Assembly (NCBI GenBank): GCA_036676295.1
Contig: JAKFDE010000065.1
Coordinates: forward strand, 62,001-126,000
Length of the DNA: 64,000 nucleotides
Direction: 5' to 3'
From: UBA4416 sp036676295
GTDB lineage: Bacteria > Bacteroidota > Bacteroidia > B-17B0 > Aurantibacillaceae
The position numbers and the translations under genes are program-made. Every line of letters begins with the position of its first letter. Within the stretch, counting starts at the first letter, position 1. Below the pieces are notes generated by a model, which searched no databases, was not told the DNA's origin, and worked only from the letters and a program-made list of their open reading frames with translations. Below are positions 43,157 through 51,981 of this stretch, in pieces.

Positions 43157-45061
43157 TTATTTTACTTCTTCATAGTTTACATCTTGTACGTTATCGTTGT
43201 TAGATGCAGTATTTGTATCAGCATTAGGGTTTGCATTTTCAGCACCACCTTCTTTTTGATTCATGGCATTGTACATGTCTTGTGAAGCCGCTTCCCAAGC
43301 TGCGTTTAAAGCAGTTGTTGCAGTATCAATAGACGCTAAGTCTTTTGCATCATGAGCTTTTTTAAGATCAGCTAAAGCGCTTTCAATTGGTGCTTTTTTC
43401 TCAGCAGGAATTTTATCGCCGTATTCTTTTAACTGTTTTTCTGTTTGGAAGATCATTCCATCAGCCGCGTTAATTTTTTCAGCTTCCTCTTTTACTTTTT
43501 TATCAGCATCAGCATTCATCTCCGCTTCACGTTTCATTTTCTCGATCTCCTCTTTACTTAAGCCAGAAGAAGCTTCGATACGAATGTTTTGTGTTTTACC
43601 GGTTGCTTTATCTTTAGCAGATACGTGTAAGATACCGTTAGCGTCAATATCAAATGTTACTTCTACTTGCGGAACACCACGTGGCGCAGGCATAATACCA
43701 TCTAAGTTAAACTGACCAATTGTACGGTTATCTTTTGCCATAGGACGCTCACCTTGTAATACATGTAATTGTACACTTGGTTGATTATCGCTAGCAGTTG
43801 AGAACGTTTCTGTTTTTTTAGAAGGAATTGTTGTATTAGATTCGATTAATTTAGTGAACACTCCACCGTAAGTTTCGATACCTAATGATAAAGGAGTTAC
43901 ATCTAATAATAATACATCTTTTACTTCTCCGGTTAATACACCACCTTGAATGGCTGCACCAATTGCAACTACTTCATCAGGGTTTACACCTTTACTTGGA
44001 GTTTTTCCAAAGAATTTTTCTACAGCCGTTTGAATAGCAGGGATACGTGTAGATCCACCTACTAAGATAATTTCATCGATATCAGAAACTGATAAACCTG
44101 AACTTTTTAAAGCTGATTTACAAGGTTCGATCGTACGTTGAATTAAGCTATCTGCTAATTGCTCAAATTTAGCACGGGTCAACTGTTTCACTAAATGTTT
44201 AGGGATACCGTTAACTGGCATAATGTATGGCAAGTTAATTTCAGAAGTTGTAGTACTTGATAATTCGATCTTCGCTTTTTCAGCCGCTTCTTTTAAACGT
44301 TGTAAAGCCATTGGATCCTGACGTAAGTCAATTCCTTCGTCTTTTTTAAATTCGTCAGCTAACCAGTCAATGATCACGTGGTCAAAGTCATCACCACCTA
44401 AGTGAGTATCACCATCAGTAGATTTTACTTCAAATACACCATCACCTAATTCTAGTACAGAAACGTCATGAGTACCACCACCACAGTCAAACACTACTAT
44501 TTTCATGTCTTTACCTTTTTTGTCCATGCCATAAGCAAGGGCAGCAGCAGTTGGTTCGTTAATGATACGTTTTACTTTTAAACCTGCAATTTCGCCTGCT
44601 TCTTTTGTAGCCTGACGTTGAGCATCGTTAAAGTAAGCCGGTACCGTAATAACCGCTTCATCAACTGTAGTTCCTAAATAATCTTCAGCTGTTTTTTTCA
44701 TTTTTTGTAAAATGATAGCTGAAATTTCTTGTGCAGAGTAATTTCTGTCATCAATAACCACGCGAGGTGTATTATTGTCACCTTTTACTACTTTATAACT
44801 CATACGAGGGATCTCTTTTTGAGCTTCGTCAAAAGAGGCTCCCATGAAGCGTTTAATTGAAGATATCGTTTTTGTAGGATTTGTGATAGCTTGACGTTTG
44901 GCAGGATCTCCGACTTTGCGTTCTCCACCTTCTACAAATGCTACCACTGAAGGTGTAGTACGCTTTCCTTCGTTATTAGCAATAACCACTGGTTCGTTAC
45001 CTTCCATTACAGATACGCAACTATTGGTTGTTCCTAAATCTATTCCTATTATTTTTCCCAT
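43157..45061 (-). CDS. dnaK: Chaperone protein DnaK (Hsp70)
   Basis: A 634-residue Hsp70. The nucleotide-binding domain begins IIGIDLGTTNSCVSVMEG and shows VVFDCGGGTHDVSVLELG and VGGSTRIPAIQ. The substrate-binding domain has the linker VLLLDVTPLSLGIETYGG, and a helical lid follows. The C-terminus is Asn/Asp-rich and ends NVQDVNYEEVK, the acidic EEVK type tail. The normal role is ATP-driven folding with DnaJ and GrpE, which are not adjacent. One terminator closes the gene, so it is probably monocistronic. Confidence 0.98.
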   Translation of the reverse strand: MGKIIGIDLGTTNSCVSVMEGNEPVVIANNEGKRTTPSVVAFVEGGERKVGDPAKRQAITNPTKTISSIKRFMGASFDEAQKEIPRMSYKVVKGDNNTPRVVIDDRNYSAQEISAIILQKMKKTAEDYLGTTVDEAVITVPAYFNDAQRQATKEAGEIAGLKVKRIINEPTAAALAYGMDKKGKDMKIVVFDCGGGTHDVSVLELGDGVFEVKSTDGDTHLGGDDFDHVIIDWLADEFKKDEGIDLRQDPMALQRLKEAAEKAKIELSSTTTSEINLPYIMPVNGIPKHLVKQLTRAKFEQLADSLIQRTIEPCKSALKSSGLSVSDIDEIILVGGSTRIPAIQTAVEKFFGKTPSKGVNPDEVVAIGAAIQGGVLTGEVKDVLLLDVTPLSLGIETYGGVFTKLIESNTTIPSKKTETFSTASDNQPSVQLHVLQGERPMAKDNRTIGQFNLDGIMPAPRGVPQVEVTFDIDANGILHVSAKDKATGKTQNIRIEASSGLSKEEIEKMKREAEMNADADKKVKEEAEKINAADGMIFQTEKQLKEYGDKIPAEKKAPIESALADLKKAHDAKDLASIDTATTALNAAWEAASQDMYNAMNQKEGGAENANPNADTNTASNNDNVQDVNYEEVK

Positions 45062-45111
45062 TGTTATATGTTTTAATTGTTGTTTTTATGGATTTTGATA
45101 TGTATTTGTCA

Positions 45112-45160
45112 ATGTTTATGCCAATACTTTAATTTTTAAATATTCTGACAGGCTGACACG
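45112..45160 (-). promoter_or_regulatory. dnaK upstream region with direct repeat CTGACA
   Basis: CTGACA occurs at 45145-45150 and 45153-45158 (plus strand), and TTGGCA is read on the minus strand at 45119-45124. These could be heat-shock or housekeeping promoter elements upstream of dnaK. No CIRCE palindrome was seen. The exact promoter is not resolved. Confidence 0.3.
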
Positions 45161-45170
45161 ATAAATTAAA

Positions 45171-45203
45171 AAACCACCTAAAATGTGTCATTTTAGATGG
45201 TTT
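45171..45203 (-). terminator. Terminator of the DUF4249-like gene
   Basis: AAACCACCTAAAATG and CATTTTAGATGGTTT pair with one mismatch around TGT. On the minus strand six T follow. Confidence 0.85.
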
Positions 45204-45225
45204 ATAAGGTAATATAATGTCAGAT

Positions 45226-46377
45226 TTATGGGCAAATAGTTCCGTCAAATCTTACAAATCTTAGCGATTTGGTATTAGAATTACAGGCAATTTCATTGAT
45301 AAAGTCATCCAACAGATCTTTTCCTATAGAGAATCTTGAGGTTGAAGCAAAAATTCCAACGCCACCGGTAATATTAGTATATAAAGGTTTGTCCTGAGCA
45401 ATGGAAGTTGAAGGTGCATTGATCTGTAAAAAGTCTGACAAGTTTTGTGAACCGGCATAAACAATATATTCCATATATAAGGCTCTTCTGCTTACTAAAT
45501 TGGCAACACTATTTTTAGAAACCTGAGTTGCGGTATTAGTGTAAAAACTTTCTTCACTAAATGATAAGGATAGATCTTCGTTTCCGTTTAAATTGGATGA
45601 TTTAAGGGTAGGAAAGTTATAATCTACATACTTATTTACAGTAGAGTTATCGGTTAAAGAATCTAAATAATGAAAACGCATCACAACATTATAAAGTCTC
45701 GCATTTGCGATGCTTTTGAATCTAATAGATTGAGATTGGGTTAAAGGAGGTAAAGCGTAGTTAATATAGGCAGCATCCGGAGTATTAGTTCCCGGAACAC
45801 CACCGGTTACATAATTTCCATGATTTGGGTATGAATTGCCCGGATTAGAAGGAATGATGTAATACTTAAGAGGCATGTAATTACCTGACGAAATGCTGTC
45901 GAAGACAACGGTTTGTGAAGTGAATTCTGCACCTGTACTATTATTTTTAATAATTAATTTGTACTCGCCTGTTTTAAATAATTTGTCGGTTGTTTGCCAA
46001 ATGCGTTGGTCCTGACTAAACGTGCCACCCGCTGTTGTTACAACGGTTTCGGTTAAAACAATTTCTTTTTTAGTGGCATTTCCAACTGTAGTTAGAGTAG
46101 GAGTAGTGCTGCCTGACATAAAACGCTGAAGTGTTACTGTTAATTCACCCGGAGCATAATTAATTTGGTTAGCATCTTGTCCTGCCACTAAAGCATCACC
46201 TTCTGTTAAATATACTTTATTGATGCGGATATTTTGAACAGATTGATTTGGATTTATTACGCCATATACTGATACAGACTCTTCGCCCGGAGCCAATACA
46301 TCTAAGTCGTTTTTACACGAAGTAAAAGCTAACGTAATAATTAAAAAAAGACTGCTGTATAAAGTGCTATGTTTCAT
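45226..46377 (-). CDS. DUF4249-like lipoprotein, 383 aa
   Basis: Lipobox AFTSC gives the lipidated Cys21. The mature part starts KNDLDVLAPGEESVSVYGVI, then INPNQSVQNIRINKVYLTEG and a long beta-rich region (APGELTVTLQRF, GEYKLIIKNNSTGAEF). The order fits DUF4249 proteins, outer-membrane lipoproteins often linked to TonB-dependent receptors, but no receptor is adjacent. It is monocistronic. The assignment rests on motif order and is moderate. Confidence 0.7.
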   Translation of the reverse strand: MKHSTLYSSLFLIITLAFTSCKNDLDVLAPGEESVSVYGVINPNQSVQNIRINKVYLTEGDALVAGQDANQINYAPGELTVTLQRFMSGSTTPTLTTVGNATKKEIVLTETVVTTAGGTFSQDQRIWQTTDKLFKTGEYKLIIKNNSTGAEFTSQTVVFDSISSGNYMPLKYYIIPSNPGNSYPNHGNYVTGGVPGTNTPDAAYINYALPPLTQSQSIRFKSIANARLYNVVMRFHYLDSLTDNSTVNKYVDYNFPTLKSSNLNGNEDLSLSFSEESFYTNTATQVSKNSVANLVSRRALYMEYIVYAGSQNLSDFLQINAPSTSIAQDKPLYTNITGGVGIFASTSRFSIGKDLLDDFINEIACNSNTKSLRFVRFDGTICP

Positions 46378-46480
46378 GTGCTGATTTGATGAATTACAAA
46401 TTTACTATTTTTAAGGGAACTCCAAATTAAATGGTTAATTTTGAAGTATTATTTTAGTGTTATTATTACAATTCTAGATT

Positions 46481-47296
46481 ATGTCTGTACATAAAGAAGT
46501 AAAAAAGGTTACCACGCATCAATTGCAGGAAATGAAACGCAGAGGCGAAAAAATTTCTATGCTCACCGCCTACGATTATACCATGGCAAAGATCATTGAT
46601 AATGCCGGTATAGATGTGATCTTGGTAGGCGATAGTGCCAGTAACGTAATGGCTGGTCATGAAACCACTTTGCCAATTACTTTAGATCAGATGATCTATC
46701 ATGCATCGTCGGTAGTAAGAGGTGTTGACAGAGCTTTAGTAGTGGTAGATATGCCATTTGGTTCTTATCAGGGTAATTCTAAAGAAGCCTTAACTTCTGC
46801 CATTAAAATAATGAAAGAAAGCGGCGGACATGCTGTGAAACTGGAAGGTGGACGAGAAGTGACCGATTCTATTGAACGTATTTTAACTGCCGGTATACCG
46901 GTTATGGGGCATTTAGGTTTAACACCTCAATCTATCTATAAATTTGGAACTTATACAGTAAGAGCTAAAGAAGAAGAAGAGGCTATTCGTTTGTTGGAAG
47001 ATGCTAAATTGCTGGAGCAAAGCGGTTGTTTTGCTTTGGTACTGGAAAAAATACCCGCTAAGTTAGCAACTGAAGTCGCCAAAAGCATTTCTATCCCGGT
47101 TATTGGTATTGGTGCCGGTGGTGGTGTAGATGGGCAAGTGTTAGTAATGCATGATATGCTAGGTATGACCAATGAATTTAATCCTCGTTTTTTAAGAAGA
47201 TACGCCAATGTATATGATGTTATGACCGGTGCTCTTCAGCAATATATAAAAGACGTAAAAAGTAAAGACTTCCCTAACGAATCAGAGCAATATTAA
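46481..47296 (+). CDS. panB: 3-methyl-2-oxobutanoate hydroxymethyltransferase
   Basis: A 271-residue TIM-barrel enzyme, the first committed step to pantothenate and CoA: it transfers a hydroxymethyl group from methylene-THF to 2-oxoisovalerate. The metal and substrate motifs are VGDSASNVMAGHETTLPITL, VVVDMPFGSYQ, AVKLEGG, IPVMGHLGLTPQS and IPVIGIGAGGGVDGQVLV, with LGM and PRFLRRYA at the end. The length is typical. No panC or panD is adjacent. Its start lies 103 bp from the divergent DUF4249 gene. Confidence 0.97.
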   Translation: MSVHKEVKKVTTHQLQEMKRRGEKISMLTAYDYTMAKIIDNAGIDVILVGDSASNVMAGHETTLPITLDQMIYHASSVVRGVDRALVVVDMPFGSYQGNSKEALTSAIKIMKESGGHAVKLEGGREVTDSIERILTAGIPVMGHLGLTPQSIYKFGTYTVRAKEEEEAIRLLEDAKLLEQSGCFALVLEKIPAKLATEVAKSISIPVIGIGAGGGVDGQVLVMHDMLGMTNEFNPRFLRRYANVYDVMTGALQQYIKDVKSKDFPNESEQY

Positions 47297-47300
47297 TTAC

Positions 47301-47423
47301 TCACCGCAGAGACACGGAGAACATGAAGGATTTGTAGAATATATTATTAAAAGAAAACCCTAATCGTTATGATTAGGGTTTTCTTTTAAAATTTGCTTTA
47401 TACTCTCTGTGCCTCAGTGGTGA
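47301..47423. repeat. MITE-like element with central terminator hairpin
   Basis: TCACCGCAGAGACACGGAGA (47301-47320) and the inverse of TCTCTGTGCCTCAGTGGTGA (47404-47423) are 20-bp imperfect terminal inverted repeats. In the centre AAAAGAAAACCCTAATC (47349-47365) and its exact inverse (47371-47387) form a 17-bp stem with loop GTTAT and T/A tracts. It sits between convergent panB and desaturase genes and can terminate both. Confidence 0.65.
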
Positions 47424-47429
47424 AATGTT

Positions 47430-48545
47430 TTATCCGATAGCTTCATCCAGATTTGGCATTTTACCAAAGCGAACCAATGCTTTTACATGAGAGTTAATAG
47501 CATCTAAAAAAGTTTTATTTTCGAGATAAGGAACTCCAAATTCTTTGGCAGTTGATTTTACGATTTCGGAAATTTGCGGATAATGCACATGGCATATGTT
47601 TGGAAACAAATGATGTTCTACCTGAAAATTTAAACCACCTACATACCAGGAAATTAATTTATTGTGACGGGAAAAATTAACGGTAGTGTTCATTTGATGA
47701 ATGGCCCAGTTATTTTCAATAGTATAGTTTTCGTTAGGAAGAGGGTGTGTAGTGCCTTCAACCGTGTGCGCTAATTGAAAAATAGTGGTTAGCATAACTC
47801 CCGCAATAAAATTCATTAATAAAAATCCGGTAAAATAAGGCCAGAATGGCATATTTAAAATAAACACCGGCAATACAATAAACACAAATACATAACCAAT
47901 TTTACTTAATAGTAATTTAAAGAAAATAGATCGGTTCTGTTCTTTTGTGCTGGTGTTCACACCTTGTTTTGTGTATCGGCTGAATTGTAAAAAATCTTTT
48001 AAAAAGCCCCAATAAAGTGTAGTAATGCCGTAAAACAAAAACGCATAAACCGGTTGAAATTTGTGATACCATTTAGCTTCGTTATGAGGAGTGAATTTTA
48101 AAATGACTTTATCAGCAATATCATCGTCGTAGTTCAAGATGTTGGTGTAGGTGTGGTGCAATACATTATGTTGTAATTTCCAATTGAAAACAGAGCCTCC
48201 TAGTAAATTTAAGGTGTGCCCCAACCAATAATTGGTTTTATGGTTTGAAGAATAAGCTCCATGATTAGCATCGTGCATGATACTCATACCAACACCCGCC
48301 AAACCTAAGCCCATAATGCTCCATAAAGCACAAGCAATGCCAAAAGAAGGATTGAATATGAGAATTGCAATGAAAGGTAAAATATAAGCAGATAATAAGA
48401 CGATTGTTTTTATAACCATCGTAGTATTGAAATTTCTGGAAATGTGATTTTCTTTAAAATAACCATCTACACGTTTTCGTAGAGTAGCAAAAAATAATGC
48501 CTTGTCTTTATCCTTGTCAATAAAACGTATGTGAGAAAATGCCAT
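47430..48545 (-). CDS. Membrane fatty acid desaturase (front-end/acyl-CoA type)
   Basis: A 371-residue integral membrane enzyme. The three histidine boxes that bind the di-iron centre are HDANHG, HNVLHH and QVEHH (in FQVEHHLFPNICHVHYPQI). A glutamine in the third box is typical of front-end (delta-5/delta-6) and linoleoyl-CoA-type desaturases. No cytochrome b5 domain is fused, so a separate electron donor is needed. Four or more membrane helices lie between the boxes. It is divergent from murI. The acyl substrate cannot be told from sequence. Confidence 0.92.
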   Translation of the reverse strand: MAFSHIRFIDKDKDKALFFATLRKRVDGYFKENHISRNFNTTMVIKTIVLLSAYILPFIAILIFNPSFGIACALWSIMGLGLAGVGMSIMHDANHGAYSSNHKTNYWLGHTLNLLGGSVFNWKLQHNVLHHTYTNILNYDDDIADKVILKFTPHNEAKWYHKFQPVYAFLFYGITTLYWGFLKDFLQFSRYTKQGVNTSTKEQNRSIFFKLLLSKIGYVFVFIVLPVFILNMPFWPYFTGFLLMNFIAGVMLTTIFQLAHTVEGTTHPLPNENYTIENNWAIHQMNTTVNFSRHNKLISWYVGGLNFQVEHHLFPNICHVHYPQISEIVKSTAKEFGVPYLENKTFLDAINSHVKALVRFGKMPNLDEAIG

Positions 48546-48619
48546 TACAATAATTTTAAAGGTTAAACAGATGACGAAGTTAATGAAAAATGCTATTTCG
48601 GCAATAGCTGAAAAATTCT

Positions 48620-48627
48620 TAATTTCG
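48620..48627 (+). promoter_or_regulatory. Candidate -7 element of murI (TAATTTCG)
   Basis: TAATTTCG differs by one base from TAnnTTTG, and a TTCG lies 19 bp upstream (48597-48600). It ends 4 nt before the ATT proposed as the murI start, so the transcript may begin at the start codon. Confidence 0.4.
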
Positions 48628-48631
48628 CACC

Positions 48632-49468
48632 ATTATCAGCCATTCTAAAATATATTCGCCCATAGGAGTGTTCGATTCCGGTTACGGTGGTTTAACTATT
48701 TTAAAAGAATTAGTGAATGAATTGCCTCAGTACGATTATTTGTATTTAGGTGATAATGCCCGTGCGCCTTATGGTTCCCGTTCGTATGATACGGTTTATG
48801 AGTATACTCTGGAATGTGTGCAGCATTTGTTTGATAAAGGGTGTGAGTTAGTAATCTTAGCTTGTAATACAGCTTCGGCAAAGGCTTTAAGAACAATTCA
48901 GCAAAAAGACCTGCCGTTAATTGATCCTAAAAAAAGAGTGTTGGGAGTTATCAGACCAACTACCGAAATTGTTGGAAATTATAGTAAAACCAAGCATGTA
49001 GGCGTTTTAGCTACCGCAGGCACAGTTAATTCTAATTCGTATGTGATTGAAATAGAAAAATTTTTTCCTGAACTCAAAGTGTTTCAAAATGCTTGTCCTT
49101 TGTGGGTTCCTTTAATTGAAAACAATGAATTGGAAGGCGAAGGCACACATTATTTTGTAAAAAAATACATTGATGAGTTGTTTAGTCAATCAAAAGAGAT
49201 CGACACTATTATTTTAGGCTGCACGCATTATCCAATTTTAAAACCTTTGATAGAAAAATATTTACCCGCCAATGTTACCTTGTTAACGCAAGGTTCTATT
49301 GTGGCCAATGGTTTAAAAGAATACTTACACCGCCATCCAGAAATGGAAGCACTGATTACTAAGCATCAGTTGTTAGAGTTTTATACTACAGATTCTGTTG
49401 AGCAGTTCAATGCTCATGCGAGCTTGTTTTTCGGACAAGAAGTTAATTCCAAACATTTGAGTTTGTAA
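48632..49468 (+). CDS. murI: Glutamate racemase; probable ATT start
   Basis: Makes D-glutamate for peptidoglycan. Catalytic motifs: SPIGVFDSGYGG (Asp-Ser), LGDNARAPYG, LACNTASA (first cysteine) and LGCTHYPIL (second cysteine with histidine). The first standard start is GTG 48668, which would begin the protein at the residue directly before FDSG and remove the first beta strand. The frame upstream reads IISHSKIYSPIG and closes at a TAA at 48620. It has no ATG, GTG or TTG, so ATT at 48632 is the likeliest start (278 residues). Confidence 0.85.
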   Translation: MISHSKIYSPIGVFDSGYGGLTILKELVNELPQYDYLYLGDNARAPYGSRSYDTVYEYTLECVQHLFDKGCELVILACNTASAKALRTIQQKDLPLIDPKKRVLGVIRPTTEIVGNYSKTKHVGVLATAGTVNSNSYVIEIEKFFPELKVFQNACPLWVPLIENNELEGEGTHYFVKKYIDELFSQSKEIDTIILGCTHYPILKPLIEKYLPANVTLLTQGSIVANGLKEYLHRHPEMEALITKHQLLEFYTTDSVEQFNAHASLFFGQEVNSKHLSL

Positions 49469-49472
49469 GATA

Positions 49473-50306
49473 TTACTGTGATATAATAGATATTGTCATT
49501 CTAAGATCAATCAAAGGTCTGTCATCTTTATTTTTTCCAACAGCGGCAATTTTGTCTATCACATTTAAGCCTTCAACTACTTCTCCAAAAATGGTATAAT
49601 TATTATCTAAGTGAGGTGTTCCTCCAATGGTTTTGTAGAGTTGTATATGTTCAGGTTTAAAACTATAATGTGGATTTTTATCGTATTCTACATTTACTTT
49701 TTCATCTAACAGTTTGGTATATACCATCAAACTATCATTGTTTTTTGTTTCTTTAAAGGCTGTTATTTTTTCTTTCAACAATTGATTTTCCGGTTTGCTT
49801 AAGATCTCTTCTTTTAGTTTTGTCACTAAGTCTTTATTGATGCGTTTTTCGTAAGATTTTAATTCTTTATCATCTCTTACTTTACCTTGTACAATATAAA
49901 ATTGGCAAGCAGATGAAGCTTTAGAAGGGTTAATGTCATCCCCGTTTCGGGCCGCACATAACATCCCTTTTTTATGACATAGTGTAGGGACAAACTCTGC
50001 CGGAATGGTATATTTTAAATCGCCATCACCTAATAATTTAGTGGCTTCGGCATGTTTACTGTCAGGGTCTCCTCCCTGGATCATAAAGCCTTCAATAACA
50101 CGATGAAACAGTAAACTATCGTAAAAATGTTCTTTAACTAGTTTAATAAAATTGTCGCGGTGCTGAGGTGTTTCATTAAATAAACGCACTTTCATAGTAC
50201 CGTATATGGTAGAAATTTGGATAATTTCTGGCGAATAGGTTTGAGAATAATTGAGTTTACTAAATAGAACAACCATTAAACTCAATATTATGGACTTTAG
50301 ATGCAT
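49473..50306 (-). CDS. Secreted peptidyl-prolyl isomerase, cyclophilin type
   Basis: A 277-residue protein with a signal peptide (about 1-21) and a cyclophilin domain: YGTMKVRLFNETPQHRDNFI, FHRVIEGFMIQGGDP, IPAEF, CAARNGDDINPSKASSACQF and YTIFGEVVEGLNVIDKIAAV. A charged helical insertion (about 155-215; KSYEKRINKDLVTKLKEEIL) splits the domain, as often seen in Bacteroidota. It probably acts in the periplasm on proline bonds of exported proteins. It is convergent with murI. Confidence 0.93.
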   Translation of the reverse strand: MHLKSIILSLMVVLFSKLNYSQTYSPEIIQISTIYGTMKVRLFNETPQHRDNFIKLVKEHFYDSLLFHRVIEGFMIQGGDPDSKHAEATKLLGDGDLKYTIPAEFVPTLCHKKGMLCAARNGDDINPSKASSACQFYIVQGKVRDDKELKSYEKRINKDLVTKLKEEILSKPENQLLKEKITAFKETKNNDSLMVYTKLLDEKVNVEYDKNPHYSFKPEHIQLYKTIGGTPHLDNNYTIFGEVVEGLNVIDKIAAVGKNKDDRPLIDLRMTISIISQ

Positions 50307-50368
50307 AGAATTAGAAAATTTAATTATATTTGAGCTACAAATATTAATCCATTATAATTAATATAAAA

Positions 50369-50731
50369 ATGAAATTAAGATTATTTATCGCCTCTATTGC
50401 AATTGCTTTTTTAACAATTGGGCTTTCTACTTCTTGCGAAAAGAAAACAGACTGTAAATTGACTATAAAAACAACCGATGAAAAAGGGTTTGCTTTTGCT
50501 AATGCAAAAGTTAAATTATTTGCCAACGTGAAAAACAGTACAGGGGCTACTGTAGAAGCAGATTTAAAAGCTGAAGGCACTTCGGATGCTTCAGGTACTA
50601 GTACTTATACATTTAAATTACCGGCTATCTTAGATGTTAAGTGTGAACTGGATACTATGGGTGGTATCGGTATCATTAAACTGGAAGAAGGAAAAACGGT
50701 TGAGAAAGTAATTATTATGAAAAAGATCTAA
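50369..50731 (+). CDS. Small Ig-like lipoprotein, 120 aa
   Basis: Signal peptide with lipobox LSTSC (lipidated Cys23), then EKKTDCKLTIKTTDEKGFAF, a beta-sandwich pattern like CnaB/carboxypeptidase-regulatory folds (FANAKVKLFANV, DASGTSTYTFKLPAILDVKC) and a basic end. The function is unknown. A terminator follows 24 bp after the stop. The start is divergent from the cyclophilin gene. Confidence 0.75.
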   Translation: MKLRLFIASIAIAFLTIGLSTSCEKKTDCKLTIKTTDEKGFAFANAKVKLFANVKNSTGATVEADLKAEGTSDASGTSTYTFKLPAILDVKCELDTMGGIGIIKLEEGKTVEKVIIMKKI

Positions 50732-50755
50732 TTAGATGATATTTCTTTAAACTAA

Positions 50756-50780
50756 AAACCTCCGAATAGGAGGTTTTTTT
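50756..50780. terminator. Bidirectional terminator between convergent genes
   Basis: AAACCTCC, loop GAATA, GGAGGTTT and a T run. It serves the small lipoprotein on the plus strand, and its A tract can serve the glycosyltransferase ending at 50779. Confidence 0.88.
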
Positions 50781-51975
50781 ATTTTAACCCTTTGTAAAAC
50801 TGTATTAAATCAGAAGCTAAGGTTTTATAATCGAAATGTTTTTCGGCTAATTTTCGGGCGTTTAATTGTAAATTATGTTTAAGATCCGTATCCGTTAAGA
50901 GTGTGCAAATAGCTTTGGCAAATTCAGATTCTGTATCAGCGATCATAAGATCTTTATTGTTTTGGTAAGGAATACCTTCTGCTCCAATACTGGTTGTAAT
51001 AATTGCTTTTCCGTAAGCCAAACCTTCTACTAATTTTATTCTAAGGCCACTACCAGACCAAAGAGGAACCAGCATAATATCATAAGCATTGTAAAAATGT
51101 TCGGAGTTCTCAATATGCTCAATAACCTGAATTTGTGTTGAATTAAGATCTTTGAATCTGTCGGGCATACCACGCCCGGCTAATATTAAATTAGCTTGTG
51201 GATTTTTTTCAATCACTTTAGGCCAAACGTTATTCATTAACCAATCAACCGCTTCAATATTTGGTAACCAGTCCATTGAGGCAAAATGAAATAATGTATT
51301 AACGATTTTAGGATCTGATACCTGTTTGTACTGTTTCAAATTAATGCCGGTTAAGCAAGTATGCAAAGGTTTATCAGACGTTATCTTTGAAATACTTTTT
51401 TTGTCTTCATCGGTAATCGTTACAATGGCGTCTACTGCTTTAAATGCATTGATCTCAAATGTTTTCAATCGTTTGTTCTGAAGATCAAGGTAGATCTTTT
51501 TTAAACTGTTTTTTTCAATTTCTAAATGTCGCTCCCATATTTGATGCTCCACATTATGAGTTCTTAATACTATTTTCGCCTTAGAATATTTTCGAATAGT
51601 ATCAATATAGGTGGCCATAAACACGCCTTCCAGCTGCACTATATCAAATTGTTGTTGTTTCAGTTTTTCAATTAAAACAGTTTCATATTCTTTAAAATAA
51701 AAACGGCTAACGAAATAAGACCGACTAGAAAATAAATTGAAGAGTGCTCCTAAAGCAGAGGTGTCAGTATTTTTATATACAGAGTGATAATGCGTTTTTT
51801 GTTTAAAGTCTAAAGGAATTTTTTCGTCGGCTTTAAAATGTTTTTTTGTATTGATCGGTAGGAGGTGCAATTCGACACCATTATCAGCTAGGCCTTCGGC
51901 AAGAGTACAAATGGCAATAGAGCTTCCGTCGTTTGCAGGGTAGGGGGCTTTATTACTTAATTGTAAAATACGCAT
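50779..51975 (-). CDS. Glycosyltransferase family 4
   Basis: A 398-residue GT-B enzyme without membrane segments. The N-terminal acceptor lobe begins MRILQLSNKAPYPANDGSS with the glycine loop; the C-terminal nucleotide-sugar lobe shows NLILAGRGMP, ENSEHFYNAYDIMLVPLWSG and GSGLRIKLVEGLAYGKAIIT with the E-x7-E type pair. It probably adds a sugar in LPS, capsule or protein glycosylation. It starts 6 bp after the LptF/G-like permease on the same strand, which fits an envelope polysaccharide context. Confidence 0.9.
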   Translation of the reverse strand: MRILQLSNKAPYPANDGSSIAICTLAEGLADNGVELHLLPINTKKHFKADEKIPLDFKQKTHYHSVYKNTDTSALGALFNLFSSRSYFVSRFYFKEYETVLIEKLKQQQFDIVQLEGVFMATYIDTIRKYSKAKIVLRTHNVEHQIWERHLEIEKNSLKKIYLDLQNKRLKTFEINAFKAVDAIVTITDEDKKSISKITSDKPLHTCLTGINLKQYKQVSDPKIVNTLFHFASMDWLPNIEAVDWLMNNVWPKVIEKNPQANLILAGRGMPDRFKDLNSTQIQVIEHIENSEHFYNAYDIMLVPLWSGSGLRIKLVEGLAYGKAIITTSIGAEGIPYQNNKDLMIADTESEFAKAICTLLTDTDLKHNLQLNARKLAEKHFDYKTLASDLIQFYKGLK

Positions 51976-51981
51976 CAGTGC

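Noticed and set aside
45062..45160. CIRCE element before dnaK
   Set aside because: No TTAGCACTC-N9-GAGTGCTAA-type palindrome is present.
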